A DNA stretch of 64,000 nucleotides from JBOEGW01 sp050633625 (GCA_050633625.1 JBOEGW010000003.1:1-64000), one strand, 5' to 3'. Shown: positions 32,272 to 41,570, counted from the stretch's first letter. Numbers and translations: made by a program. Notes: a model not told the origin generated them from the sequence alone.

Positions 32272-33438
32272 ATGTCTGCCACCGCTCAACCCGCAAAACA
32301 GAAACCGACTGCCTGCCTTGCGCTCGCTGATGGTACAATTTTTTATGGTCATGGATTTGGCCATATTGGCGAAACAACGGCAGAGCTTTGCTTCAATACG
32401 GCGATGACGGGCTATCAGGAAATCATGACCGATCCCTCCTATGCGGGCCAGGTTGTGACCTTCACCTTCCCGCATATCGGCAATGTTGGTGTGAACCCAG
32501 AGGACGACGAAACGGCCGATCCGGTGGCGGCTGGCATGGTGGTCAAGTGGGATCCCACAGAGCCGTCAAACTGGCGGTCGATTGAGCCAATGGTGGATTG
32601 GCTCGCCAAACGGGGACGTATCGGGATTGGCGGCGTAGATACGCGGCGTTTGACCCGCGCAATTCGGCAACACGGCGCGCCCCATGTGGCGCTTGCCCAT
32701 GATCCAGATGGCAATTTTGACATCGAGGCATTGGTTGCCAAAGCGCGCGAATTTGCCGGGCTTGAAGGCGTTGACCTCGCTAAGGATGTGACCTGCGCAC
32801 AGAGCTACAATTGGAACGAAATGCGTTGGGCGTGGCCTGAGGGCTACGCGCCGCAGAAAGATCCGAAATTCAAAGTCGTGGCGATTGATTTTGGCGCGAA
32901 ACGCAACATTTTGCGCTGTCTCGCTTCTGCGGGATGTGACGTGACGGTCCTGCCCGCAACGGCCACTGCTGCTGAGGTTTTGGCCCATAAACCGGATGGT
33001 GTTTTCCTATCGAATGGACCTGGCGATCCCGCAGCAACGGGCGCTTACGCCGTGCCGATGATCCGCGAAGTCTTGGACACTACCGAGCTTCCGGTGTTTG
33101 GAATTTGCCTTGGCCATCAGATGCTTGCATTGGCGCTGGGTGCGAAGACCGTAAAGATGAACCACGGGCATCACGGCGCGAACCACCCGGTTCAAGACCG
33201 CGAAACGGGCAAGGTAGAAATCACCTCAATGAACCATGGCTTTACCGTGGATGCGCAATCCCTGCCCGACGGCGTGCGCGAAACCCATGTTTCGCTGTTT
33301 GACGGTTCAAACTGTGGCATTGCGATGGATGGGCGTCCGGTGTTTTCGGTGCAATACCACCCAGAAGCCAGCCCCGGCCCGATGGACAGCTATTATCTGT
33401 TTGAGCGCTTCGCAGAGGCGATGGCGGCGCGCGCCTAA
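32272..33438 (+). CDS. carA: Carbamoyl-phosphate synthase small (glutaminase) subunit
   Basis: 388 residues. The N-terminal domain holds FNTAMTGYQEIMTDPSYAGQ. The C-terminal class I glutamine amidotransferase domain has the nucleophile Cys in FGICLGHQMLALALG and the His/Glu pair in QYHPEASPGP. It supplies ammonia to CarB for pyrimidine and arginine synthesis. carB is not adjacent. Start ATG follows AAGGGG at about seven bases; the longer frame upstream would run through the promoter. Confidence 0.97.
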   Translation: MSATAQPAKQKPTACLALADGTIFYGHGFGHIGETTAELCFNTAMTGYQEIMTDPSYAGQVVTFTFPHIGNVGVNPEDDETADPVAAGMVVKWDPTEPSNWRSIEPMVDWLAKRGRIGIGGVDTRRLTRAIRQHGAPHVALAHDPDGNFDIEALVAKAREFAGLEGVDLAKDVTCAQSYNWNEMRWAWPEGYAPQKDPKFKVVAIDFGAKRNILRCLASAGCDVTVLPATATAAEVLAHKPDGVFLSNGPGDPAATGAYAVPMIREVLDTTELPVFGICLGHQMLALALGAKTVKMNHGHHGANHPVQDRETGKVEITSMNHGFTVDAQSLPDGVRETHVSLFDGSNCGIAMDGRPVFSVQYHPEASPGPMDSYYLFERFAEAMAARA

Positions 33439-33475
33439 GAATTCCCCCTAAAAACCGCGCTTATGCCCGGTTTCG

Positions 33476-33490
33476 TTAACCGCTTGTTAA
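33476..33490. promoter_or_regulatory. Candidate CtrA-binding site (TTAA-N7-TTAA)
   Basis: TTAA at 33476-33479 and TTAA at 33487-33490 are separated by exactly seven bases (CCGCTTG), in the context GTTAACC...GTTAACC. This is the full consensus for the alphaproteobacterial cell-cycle/motility regulator CtrA. It lies 43 bp before the glycosyltransferase start. Confidence 0.65.
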
Positions 33491-33532
33491 CCGAGCGACA
33501 GGCATTGTCGACCCTATGTCTTCGGGTGGATT

Positions 33533-35518
33533 ATGTCGCACAATACTGTGAAAATTGCGGATCATTCCGCCTTTTCTCAAGCTGTCAGCCAAGCGGGCGC
33601 GGCCGGATCAGTCGCGTTTGAGGCCCCCGGCCTGCCCCCTCCGGCGCAAGGGCGGCGGCCACTGGGCGAAATCCTGATGGATATGGGGGCGCTCAGCGCG
33701 CAAGACCTCGCCAAGGCGCTGGCGTTGCGGGCGCGCCAGGATGTGCGATTTGGTGATATCCTTTTGGCGCATAACATGGTCAGCTCCACCGATCTCTATG
33801 CCGCGCTTGCCACTCAGTTTGGCACGACAGTTGCCAATCTGCGCGCCGAGCCGCCAGATGTGCGCCTGATTGATCGGATCAAACCTGAGTTCTGCATTCA
33901 AAACGGCATTGTGCCATGGAAACGCGTGGGCGGTGCGACTGTCATCATCTGCTCGCAACCCGATGAATTCGCGCGCCTTGCTGATTTGATGCCCGAAGGC
34001 TTTGGGCGGCTTCATTTGGCCGTTGCGCCTGAGGAGGACATTCAAGAAGCGCTTGTGGCGATGCGCCATCGCTCGCTTGCACAGCGCGCCGAATCCCGCG
34101 TGGCGGAGGGTGAAAGTTGCCGCTCGTGGAACAGTGGACCCTCTGGGCGCATGGCTCTGGCGCTCGTGATTGGGCTTATTGCTCTGTTTCTGACGTCACC
34201 TGTTGTTGGTTTTGCGCTGCTGACAAGCTGGGCGGTGCTGACTTTGCTTGTCAATTCCGGGTTGAAGGCTATCGCTGCTGTGATTCATTTGCGCCGCGAA
34301 GCGGGAACGACCTCGCAAGACCAATCCACGGAGCCGCGCTTTGGGGTGCGCCGTTTGCCGACCGTCTCGATTATGGTGCCGTTGTTTAAAGAGCGCGAAA
34401 TTGCCGGGCGGTTGGTGAAGCGGCTGTCAAAGCTCTCTTATCCGCGGGAACTGCTCGATATTTGCCTCGTTGTTGAGGAAGATGACACCCTCACCCAGCA
34501 AACCCTCGCGCGCTCAGACCTACCCCGGTGGATGCGGCAAATTACGGTGCCCCGCGGGGCGGTCCGCACCAAACCTCGTGCGCTTAATTTTGCACTCGAT
34601 TTTTGTCGGGGCACCATCATTGGGGTCTATGACGCGGAGGACGCGCCGGATCCGGATCAGATCCACAAGATCGTGCGCCGTTTCGCAGAACGCCCCGTCA
34701 CGGTGGCGTGTTTGCAGGGGGTTTTGGACTTTTACAACGCCCCGAAAAACTGGTTAAGCCGTTGTTTTACAATAGAATATGCGACTTGGTTTCGCATCGT
34801 TTTGCCGGGTCTTGAAAAGATGGGATTTGCTGTGCCGCTCGGAGGGACAACGCTGTTTTTCCGGCGGGCCGTGTTGGAGGAGCTTGGTGGATGGGATGCG
34901 CATAATGTGACCGAGGACGCCGATTTGGGCATTCGGCTGGCGCGTCACGGCTATCGAACGGAGCTGATCAACACTGTCACTCAGGAAGAGGCGAATTGCT
35001 TTTGGTGGCCTTGGGTGAAGCAGCGGTCGCGCTGGATTAAGGGCTACGCGATGACCTATGGGGTGCATATGCGCCACCCAATGCAATTGCTGCGCGATGT
35101 TGGCCCGTGGAAGGCGCTTGGGGTGCAATTTCTGTTCCTCGGAACGCTCTCCCAGTTTCTGCTCGCCCCGGTGCTTTGGTCCTTCTGGGCCGTCGCGTTT
35201 GGTCTGTCACATCCGCTTCTTTCAGTGATGCCGGATTGGATGTTTTGGACCTTGGGTGGGGTGTTCTTGTTCTCAGAAGTGCTCACGATTTCTGTCGGTG
35301 TGCTCGCAACCTCGGGTGATCCGAACCACCACTTCCTGCGCAAATGGGTGCCCACTTTGCATTTCTATTTTCCGCTGGCGACCCTTGCTGCTCTCAAAGG
35401 CATGAGCGAGATTGTGACCAAGCCTTTTTACTGGGACAAAACCCAGCACGGAGCAACGGATGCGCCCACTCCATCTGATCTGCCCGAAGCGGTTAATGTG
35501 CGTTCGAATCCAGCTTGA
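33533..35518 (+). CDS. Family 2 glycosyltransferase with N-terminal MshEN/GspE-N-like domain
   Basis: 661 residues. Residues ~44-165 look like an MshEN/T2SSE N-terminal domain (RPLGEILMDMGALSAQDLAKAL, then RFGDILLAHNMVSSTDLYAAL), a fold that can bind c-di-GMP. Two hydrophobic helices follow (~205-245). The GT2 catalytic domain has VSIMVPLFKE, DAEDAPDP (DxD-type), the acceptor motif TEDADLG and KQRSRWIKG (QxxRW), the set of processive inverting enzymes such as cellulose synthase and NrfB-like proteins. At least three further membrane helices lie after residue 530. It probably makes or exports a polysaccharide at the inner membrane, possibly gated by c-di-GMP. A CtrA box lies upstream. Confidence 0.85.
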   Translation: MSHNTVKIADHSAFSQAVSQAGAAGSVAFEAPGLPPPAQGRRPLGEILMDMGALSAQDLAKALALRARQDVRFGDILLAHNMVSSTDLYAALATQFGTTVANLRAEPPDVRLIDRIKPEFCIQNGIVPWKRVGGATVIICSQPDEFARLADLMPEGFGRLHLAVAPEEDIQEALVAMRHRSLAQRAESRVAEGESCRSWNSGPSGRMALALVIGLIALFLTSPVVGFALLTSWAVLTLLVNSGLKAIAAVIHLRREAGTTSQDQSTEPRFGVRRLPTVSIMVPLFKEREIAGRLVKRLSKLSYPRELLDICLVVEEDDTLTQQTLARSDLPRWMRQITVPRGAVRTKPRALNFALDFCRGTIIGVYDAEDAPDPDQIHKIVRRFAERPVTVACLQGVLDFYNAPKNWLSRCFTIEYATWFRIVLPGLEKMGFAVPLGGTTLFFRRAVLEELGGWDAHNVTEDADLGIRLARHGYRTELINTVTQEEANCFWWPWVKQRSRWIKGYAMTYGVHMRHPMQLLRDVGPWKALGVQFLFLGTLSQFLLAPVLWSFWAVAFGLSHPLLSVMPDWMFWTLGGVFLFSEVLTISVGVLATSGDPNHHFLRKWVPTLHFYFPLATLAALKGMSEIVTKPFYWDKTQHGATDAPTPSDLPEAVNVRSNPA

Positions 35519-36140
35519 GCCTGGTCTCAAATGCCTTGGAAATATGGGCGCGCAAGGCATCATCGGCACCGGCGGGATCGCGCGCTTCAATCGCCGCCAC
35601 GATCGCGTCATGCTCACCAATCGCGGTTTGTGAGCGCCCTTCAGCCGCCAAGGAGGTTGTCGCCAATAGCGCCATGGTCCGGTGTACAAGGTCGAGTTGC
35701 TGGATCAAGTAGCGATTGTGGGAGGCAAGGTGGATTTGCCGGTGGAACCGTCGATTAGCGCGCGCTAAGGCCCTTGAATCATTCACCAATCGTCGATCTT
35801 CTTCGACCATATCGCGCAGCACTTTGACCTCTTCTGGTGCTGCATGTTGCGCGGCAAGGCGCGCGGCCAGCCCTTCCAACTCCGCGCGCACAGCGTAAAG
35901 CTCTGCCAATTGGTTGTGGTCGAGCGAAGCAACAATAAGGGACCGCCCATCCCGGCTCAAAAGCCGTTGTGTTTCAAGACGTTGTAACGCTTCGCGAATA
36001 GGAGTCCGCGACACGCCAAACCGATCCGCAAGCTCGCTTTCCACCATCCGATCACCGGGCTGGTATATGCCAGCATCAATCGCATCCAAGATCAGCTCAT
36101 AGGCGTCTTTAGGGCTGGTTTTCACGTCGCTCACAGGCAT
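35493..36140 (-). CDS. GntR-family regulator (FCD/FadR-like)
   Basis: 215 residues from the ATG used here; in-frame ATGs occur 4 and 10 codons earlier, and a GTG two codons later has the best-placed AAGGA. The winged helix is ELILDAIDAGIYQPGDRMVESELADRFGVSRTPIREALQRLE. The C-terminal all-helical FCD domain has LYAVRAELEGLAARLAA, FHRQIHLASHN (metal-binding His) and GEHDAIVAAIEARD. Effector and targets are unknown. Its 3' end overlaps the convergent glycosyltransferase gene by 26 bp, and the HAD phosphatase gene is divergent. Confidence 0.88.
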   Translation of the reverse strand: MPVSDVKTSPKDAYELILDAIDAGIYQPGDRMVESELADRFGVSRTPIREALQRLETQRLLSRDGRSLIVASLDHNQLAELYAVRAELEGLAARLAAQHAAPEEVKVLRDMVEEDRRLVNDSRALARANRRFHRQIHLASHNRYLIQQLDLVHRTMALLATTSLAAEGRSQTAIGEHDAIVAAIEARDPAGADDALRAHISKAFETRLKLDSNAH

Positions 36141-36236
36141 ATTCCTTGTCATGAACTGCGCACTATGCATGGGAAAGTTTCATAATCAAGCGTGCGAGGG
36201 GTCGCGCCCCTGCCCGGCAAAGGCTAGTCTGCTGCC

Positions 36237-36926
36237 ATGACGCGCGATGCCTTCTCTCATGTGCGAACCTGGGTCTTTGATCTGGACAACACGCTCTATC
36301 CGCCCGAAGCGCGGCTGTTTGACCAAATCGAGGTGCGCATGACCGATTGGGTGATGAGCGCGCTTGGCACCTCGCGCAATGAAGCCAACAGGTTGCGCAA
36401 TCATTATTGGGAGACATACGGCACAACGCTTGCGGGTTTGATGCGCGAACATGACGTTGATCCGCGCGGCTACCTTGAGCATGTTCACGAGATTTCGTTT
36501 CATCCACTGCGCGCCGACCCCGTATTGGCCGCACGTATTTCACAGCTTCCGGGGCGCAAAATCATCTATACAAATGGCACCGCGCCCTATGCGCAGCGCG
36601 TGTTAGAGGCCCGCGGGCTCAGCGGCAGTTTTGACGCGATCTACGGCGTGGAACATGCGGATTTGCGCCCCAAGCCCGAACGCGCCGCTTTTGAAATGGT
36701 GTTTGAAAAGGATGGCTTAGACCCGGCTTTGGCGGCGATGTTCGAAGATGATGCGCGCAACCTGCGCGCGCCTCACGACATGGGCATGCGGACCGTCCAT
36801 GTGGCCCCAATCGCCGCCCCGGCAGATCACATCCACTTTCACACAGATGATTTGTCGGGTTTTCTGTCGCAGCTTGGCAGCGAGGGCTTTTCGCCATCCA
36901 CAAATCGGACTACCCATAGCGCATGA
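36237..36926 (+). CDS. HAD-family pyrimidine 5'-nucleotidase-like phosphatase
   Basis: 229 residues of the HAD superfamily close to the Sdt1/YjjG-type pyrimidine 5'-nucleotidases. Motif I is WVFDLDNTLYPP (nucleophile D, near residue 15), motif II IIYTNGTAPYA, motif III Lys in LRPKPERAAF and motif IV MFEDDARNL. It dephosphorylates small phosphomonoesters, probably nucleotides. It overlaps the next gene by 4 bp (ATGA), so the two are co-translated. Confidence 0.88.
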   Translation: MTRDAFSHVRTWVFDLDNTLYPPEARLFDQIEVRMTDWVMSALGTSRNEANRLRNHYWETYGTTLAGLMREHDVDPRGYLEHVHEISFHPLRADPVLAARISQLPGRKIIYTNGTAPYAQRVLEARGLSGSFDAIYGVEHADLRPKPERAAFEMVFEKDGLDPALAAMFEDDARNLRAPHDMGMRTVHVAPIAAPADHIHFHTDDLSGFLSQLGSEGFSPSTNRTTHSA

Positions 36927-38122
36927 AAACCCATGAGGCGGATATCTTTATTTCCGGCGGCGGCATTGCGGGCCAAGTGGCGGGGGCCGTTTTTGCGGCG
37001 CGCGGATACACTGTGGTGATGGCCGATCCGGCCATGCCAGTGACCGAGGCGGACTTGGACGGATCGGACCTGCGCTCAACTGCGTTTTTGCGCCCAGCGC
37101 GTGACCTTTTTCAAGCCTGTGGCCTATGGGATATTCTCGCGCCACACGCGATGCCATTGGACAGTTTGGCGGCGATTGACACAACCGGATGGCCGCCCGT
37201 TGTGCGCGAGCGTCGCGTGTTTCGCGCCTCTGAGATGGGCGATGAGCCGTTTGGCTGGAACCTCATGAATTGGATGGTGCGCCGCGAGTTATGGACCTAC
37301 CTTAAGGGGGCGGAGCGCATCACGCCGCTGTATGGCACGGGCTTTAAAACCTTGGTGCAACGGACGGGCGAGGTGATCATCGGTTTAAGTGACGGCGACC
37401 GGGTGCGCGCAAAGCTGGCGATTGCTGCGGATGGTAAGTTTTCCCCCCTGCGCGAAGCCGCTGGCATTGATGTCGCGATCACGCGCTACGGACAAAAATC
37501 ACTCGCCTTCACCGTGACGCATGAGAAGCCGCATCACAATATTTCCACCGAAATTTACAACGAAGGTGGCCCTTTCACAATTGTGCCATTGCCGGACGTT
37601 GACGGTGCCCCGGCGAGCGCAATTGTTTGGATGAATTTTGGTCCGCGCGCCGTGGAATTGATGAACATGGATGTGGCAGCGTTTGAGGATGTGATGGAGC
37701 TGCGTTCAACCGGGCTTTTGGGGCGCATGACGCTCAAGGGGAACCGCTCGATTTGGCCTATTGTGACGCAAACCGCTAAGGCCTTGAGCGATCAACGTGT
37801 GGCGGTTGTGGCCGAGGCCGCCCATGCTTTACCTCCGATTGGAGCGCAGGGGTTGAACACCTCGCTCAACGACATTGCCGCCCTACTTGAGGCAGTTAAC
37901 AACCAGCCCGATGACCCCGGCGCGCCACCTGTCCTTGCGGCGTATGAGACGGCGCGCAAATCCGACATCCTTGCGAGAGCGCGGGCGATTGATGTGTTCA
38001 ACCGTGTCGCGCGCGCAGGCGAAGGCGCTGTGCAAACGGCGCGCCTATTGGGGTTGAAAGCTGTGCATGACATTGCGCCGATGCGCCACGGCGTTATGCG
38101 CGCGGGGCTCGGTCCGAAATAG
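36923..38122 (+). CDS. UbiH/UbiF/COQ6-family FAD monooxygenase
   Basis: 399 residues. The dinucleotide-binding motif GGGIAGQVAGAVFAARGYTVVMAD is at the N-terminus, the mid motif LAIAADGKFSPLREAAG near residue 170, and VAVVAEAAHALPPIGAQGLNTSLNDIA (the GD-x-AH-like FAD ribityl motif, here AEAAH) near residue 300. The family hydroxylates the ubiquinone ring precursor; alphaproteobacteria often have UbiL/UbiM-type members with relaxed position specificity. Which ring carbon is hydroxylated cannot be told. Confidence 0.85.
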   Translation: MKTHEADIFISGGGIAGQVAGAVFAARGYTVVMADPAMPVTEADLDGSDLRSTAFLRPARDLFQACGLWDILAPHAMPLDSLAAIDTTGWPPVVRERRVFRASEMGDEPFGWNLMNWMVRRELWTYLKGAERITPLYGTGFKTLVQRTGEVIIGLSDGDRVRAKLAIAADGKFSPLREAAGIDVAITRYGQKSLAFTVTHEKPHHNISTEIYNEGGPFTIVPLPDVDGAPASAIVWMNFGPRAVELMNMDVAAFEDVMELRSTGLLGRMTLKGNRSIWPIVTQTAKALSDQRVAVVAEAAHALPPIGAQGLNTSLNDIAALLEAVNNQPDDPGAPPVLAAYETARKSDILARARAIDVFNRVARAGEGAVQTARLLGLKAVHDIAPMRHGVMRAGLGPK

Positions 38123-38210
38123 CAGTTTGATCCTGAGATCCTGCGACAAGGCACCGCGCGTCAGCCCCACGCAAAGCGAGGGCAATGGCGCGCCCCGCAT
38201 CGAGAAGAGG

Positions 38211-38372
38211 TTGAGCCAAGGCGAAAAGCACTTTTATCGCCTCGTCCTCGCGTTGGTTGCGGCGCTTTTGGGCGGCTTTTGGGTGGCGGGCCTCGCTGGC
38301 ACGGCCATGGTGATGCTGGCGCTGGTGCCTGTCATTTTCGTCACGCTGATTTTGATCGCAACGGGCGACTAA
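38211..38372 (+). CDS. Possible small membrane protein
   Basis: About 53 residues if a TTG at 38211 is used: SQGEKHFYRLVLALVAALLGG, then WVAGLAGTAMVMLALVPVIFV and a short tail. Two hydrophobic segments are convincing, but no good ribosome binding site or ATG is present. A longer frame would overlap the end of the hydroxylase gene. It may be real or chance. Confidence 0.35.
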   Translation: MSQGEKHFYRLVLALVAALLGGFWVAGLAGTAMVMLALVPVIFVTLILIATGD

Positions 38373-38379
38373 GCGCGCC

Positions 38380-39504
38380 TCACAACACTTGATCAAGCGC
38401 GTCGGTGAGCCGCTTTACCGATGCGTCCACATCATAGAGCTTATCAAGACCAAACAGACCAAGGCGGAAGCTTTGATACGCATCGCCTTCGCCCACCATT
38501 AAGGGCACGCCAGCGGCGATTTGGACGCCAAGATCTGCGAAAGCTTTGCCGGTTTTTACGGCCTCATCTGTCGTGTAACTGACCACAACACCGGGGGCTT
38601 CAAAACCGGGCGCTGCCACCGATTTTATGCCCCGTTCGGCCAGCACCGCACGCACCCGTTCACCCTGCTCAAATTGGGCCGCGCGCAATTTATCGAACCC
38701 GTAGTCCTTTGTTTCCAACATCGCGTCACGAAACGCCTTGAGCGCATCTGTGGGCATGGTCGCATGATAGGCATGCCCGCCGCTTTCATAGGTTTCCATG
38801 ATGGCGAGCCATTTCTTGAGATCAATGGCGAAAGACGTGGAGGTGGTGGCCTTTACAAGGGCTTTCGCCGCCTCATTCATCATCACAAGCCCGGCGGAGG
38901 GCTGTGCGGACCAACCCTTTTGTGGGGCGGAAATCAGCACATCAACACCGAGCGCCTTCATATCGACCCAAGCACAACCAGAGGCAATACAATCGAGCAC
39001 AAACACCCCGCCCACCTCATGCACCGCCTGTGTGACGGCGGCGATATAGTCGTCTGGCAGGATCATCCCAGAGGCGGTTTCCACATGCGGCGCGAACACA
39101 ACGTCAGGGCGCGTTTCGTGAATACGCGCAACGACTTCGTCAATCGGAGCAGGCTCAAAGGGCGTGGTTGCCCCCTCTCCCTGGCGGCGCGCGTTCATCA
39201 CAGTTTCAGAAGCGGGAATCGCCCCCATCTCGAAAATCTGGCTCCAACGGTAAGAGAAAAACCCGTTTCGGATCACCATGACGTTTTTGCCCGTCGCCAA
39301 TTGGCGCGCGACTGCTTCCATCGCATAGGTGCCCCCACCGGGCACAATCGCCACAGCGTCAGCCCGATAGACCTCTTTGAGGGTGGCTGAAATATCGTTC
39401 ATCACCCGCTGGAAGGTGGCCGACATGTGGTTCAGCGAGCGGTCCGTGAACACCACCGAAAATTCAAGCATCCCATCCGGGTCAATATCGTCGCGCAGGG
39501 CCAT
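38380..39504 (-). CDS. Class V (serine-pyruvate / alanine-glyoxylate-like) aminotransferase
   Basis: 374 residues from the ATG with a perfect AGGAGG seven bases upstream. PLP-enzyme features are AIVPGGGTYAMEAVARQL (cofactor phosphate loop), VVFAPHVETASGMILP, FVLDCIASGCAWVDM (Asp contacting pyridine N) and ISAPQKGWSAQPSAG (Schiff-base Lys). It belongs to fold type I, class V. Family members use alanine, serine or glyoxylate, and others act in phosphonate or serine cycles; the substrate is unclear here. Single gene. Confidence 0.85.
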   Translation of the reverse strand: MALRDDIDPDGMLEFSVVFTDRSLNHMSATFQRVMNDISATLKEVYRADAVAIVPGGGTYAMEAVARQLATGKNVMVIRNGFFSYRWSQIFEMGAIPASETVMNARRQGEGATTPFEPAPIDEVVARIHETRPDVVFAPHVETASGMILPDDYIAAVTQAVHEVGGVFVLDCIASGCAWVDMKALGVDVLISAPQKGWSAQPSAGLVMMNEAAKALVKATTSTSFAIDLKKWLAIMETYESGGHAYHATMPTDALKAFRDAMLETKDYGFDKLRAAQFEQGERVRAVLAERGIKSVAAPGFEAPGVVVSYTTDEAVKTGKAFADLGVQIAAGVPLMVGEGDAYQSFRLGLFGLDKLYDVDASVKRLTDALDQVL

Positions 39505-39573
39505 GGCCGAACCTCCTATCTGTGAGGAGGTGAGCATGTCTTCTGCGCGTCCATGATGCAAGGGGCGCTCTGC

Positions 39574-39610
39574 AAAAGGCCGCCCCAAATTGGAGCGGCC
39601 CTTTCGTTTT
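39574..39610 (-). terminator. Terminator after the pseudo-protease gene
   Basis: Minus-strand stem GGCCGC / GCGGCC with a 10-12-nt loop, followed by CTTTTGC. It lies 30-60 bp past the stop of the gene at 39637. The T-tract is short. Confidence 0.6.
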
Positions 39611-39636
39611 CTATGGGTCTCGTTGTGGCTAGGCGT

Positions 39637-41421
39637 TTATTCCCAGCAGCTTACCAGTACCGACAAATCAGCTGCATGGATCGACAGATCATGTGGCGTC
39701 ATGGCGCCCGACACATCCGTTGCGCCCGCGCTCACACCGTTTTCGCCCAAGAAGGCTGCCAATGCGCCGGATTTCACAGCAAAACTCACCTCCGCCGGAA
39801 ACTGGCGCGTGCCCTGCGCCGGGGCCGCTTGCAACATGCCGATCACCGCGCCGCCCGCGTCCAGCACGGGACCGCCTGTGTCGCCGTCCTGGGCCTCTAG
39901 ATCAAGGCGCATCACCTTGTCACCACCGTCAAGGCCGCGCACATCCGCAAGCGTCCCGAAGGTCAATGTGGCCGAAGACAGCCGCCCGCCAAAGGAGAAC
40001 CCAGCAACCGAAAGGCTCGAATTGATACGAGGCTCGTTTGTGAGGAACTCCGCAACCGCAACAGGGGCCAGGGCGTTTGTCGGTTTGAGCAAAGCGAGGC
40101 CCAGTCCTTCGTCTTGCGCAACAATGTTGGCCTCATAGCTTTCATCAAGCGTGATTTCGCGACATTGATCGACCGCGCTGATCGTTGTCAGAACGGCGCC
40201 GGCACTATCGACATAGAACCCCGTGCGCGCACGGTCTGCCCGGCGAATATCAAGGCCCGACACGAGATCGACGCTTTGGGTCGCAACGTCCAACCCGGCA
40301 TTGTCATCAAGCACTTGGGGGCCTGTGGACTGGAAGCTGTCGCGCATTGCATCCAACACCAATGTGCGGCGTTTTTCGTCGTTCTTGGGCCAAACAAGCA
40401 TGAAGCCTTTGACAGCGCCATCCACCAATTTCGCCTCTGTATAAGAGATGATCGACGCATCCTCACCCGTGATTGTGAAACTGCTATCGCGGCGACTGCG
40501 TTCGCCCTCGGCGGGTACAACTTCGAGCGTTTGCAAGATGTCATAGAGGCCAAACAACGTATTGCGATCGCCCGATTGGCTGATCAACACCACACGCACG
40601 CCTTTGTCGCCCTCATAATGAGCAAAGGGGGCTTCGTAGCGGTTGAACGCGACCACCGATACCGGGATCATCATCTTGATCCCCGCATCTTCATCGGTGA
40701 TGTCCGCGAGACCAAGGCTTGCGAGCATTTGTTTATAGTCATCAAGCAGTTCCGCGCGCTGGCGGGTCGTGAGAACGCCGGTTTGGTCATAGCCTTTCGA
40801 TGCCTGCCACTGCGCCATGGAGTTGCGCGTACCCGGCCCAAATGCACCATCAATTGCGGCTGTGTAAAACCCTTCCCACTGTAGCGCGACCTGCAAAGCT
40901 TCGCGCCCCGCCCGATCAATGTCGCGCTCCGAGCGCAGCGCTTGTGCGCGGGTCTCTTCTGCTGGTTCTGCTGGCTCAACTGGCTCGGCTGGGGCGTCTG
41001 GTTGCGCCGCCTCAGCTTGCGTTTCGGCTTCAGGTGCAGCGTCAATTTCCGCATCAATCGCAGTTTCTACAGGTGCGCCGTCTAGGGCGTTTGCGCCAAC
41101 TGGCCAGATTTGCTGACCAAAGCTAGAACTGTCGGACACGTAAGAATCACGCGGAATACCGCCCGCCCGGCGCAATTCTGAGAGCCGTTGCGCGGCACCT
41201 TCTGGGGTGAATGGGCCAATCGCGGTGGCATACCAATTTGTGCTGCCCAACCGGAATGTGTTCACATTTTCATATTGTTCGGCATAGCGGCGCGAGGCGT
41301 CTTGCGCTTCTTGTACAGTGTTATTTGCCTCTAAGCGGACCCAATAGCTGTCTTGAGCCGCTGCGGCGGTGGCCACAAACAGCCCTACCAGAATGGAAAT
41401 TAGAGAAATCGCGCGTTTCAT
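39637..41421 (-). CDS. Secreted SPOR / peptidoglycan-binding protein with degenerate trypsin-like domain
   Basis: 594 residues. The signal peptide ends at TAAAAA (residue ~22). Residues 24-110 resemble a SPOR repeat (SYWVRLEANNTVQEAQD ... NWYATAIGPFT). A Pro/Glu/Ala linker follows (~120-155). Residues 165-225 are a peptidoglycan_binding_1 domain (ALQWEGFYTAAIDGAFGPGTRNSMAQWQ). Residues ~385-570 have the trypsin/HtrA layout, but the catalytic triad is missing: VLTTISAVDQC stands where VLTxAHVVxxC is expected (no His), GLALLKP replaces DLALLK (no Asp), and DGDTGGPV replaces GDSGGP (Thr for Ser). It is probably a periplasmic, wall-associated non-proteolytic protein. Confidence 0.8.
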   Translation of the reverse strand: MKRAISLISILVGLFVATAAAAQDSYWVRLEANNTVQEAQDASRRYAEQYENVNTFRLGSTNWYATAIGPFTPEGAAQRLSELRRAGGIPRDSYVSDSSSFGQQIWPVGANALDGAPVETAIDAEIDAAPEAETQAEAAQPDAPAEPVEPAEPAEETRAQALRSERDIDRAGREALQVALQWEGFYTAAIDGAFGPGTRNSMAQWQASKGYDQTGVLTTRQRAELLDDYKQMLASLGLADITDEDAGIKMMIPVSVVAFNRYEAPFAHYEGDKGVRVVLISQSGDRNTLFGLYDILQTLEVVPAEGERSRRDSSFTITGEDASIISYTEAKLVDGAVKGFMLVWPKNDEKRRTLVLDAMRDSFQSTGPQVLDDNAGLDVATQSVDLVSGLDIRRADRARTGFYVDSAGAVLTTISAVDQCREITLDESYEANIVAQDEGLGLALLKPTNALAPVAVAEFLTNEPRINSSLSVAGFSFGGRLSSATLTFGTLADVRGLDGGDKVMRLDLEAQDGDTGGPVLDAGGAVIGMLQAAPAQGTRQFPAEVSFAVKSGALAAFLGENGVSAGATDVSGAMTPHDLSIHAADLSVLVSCWE

Positions 41422-41512
41422 ATGCCCTCACTGCCCCAGATGGGCCTTGCTCAAATGTTCGGGCCAGTAACACACCAGCTTTGGAGGAAGGTCAAGAACC
41501 CAAGGCCCGCAA

Positions 41513-41541
41513 TTGACCCTTGCGCGGCCAAAGCCTATTGA
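41513..41541 (+). promoter_or_regulatory. Candidate sigma-70-type promoter of glyQ
   Basis: TTGACC (41513-41518), 17-bp spacer, TATTGA (41536-41541), 30 bp before the glyQ start. It shares the TTGACCCTTGC block with the carA upstream region. Confidence 0.5.
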
Positions 41542-41570
41542 GGGCACGAAACGCCGCGCAAGGTAAAGAC

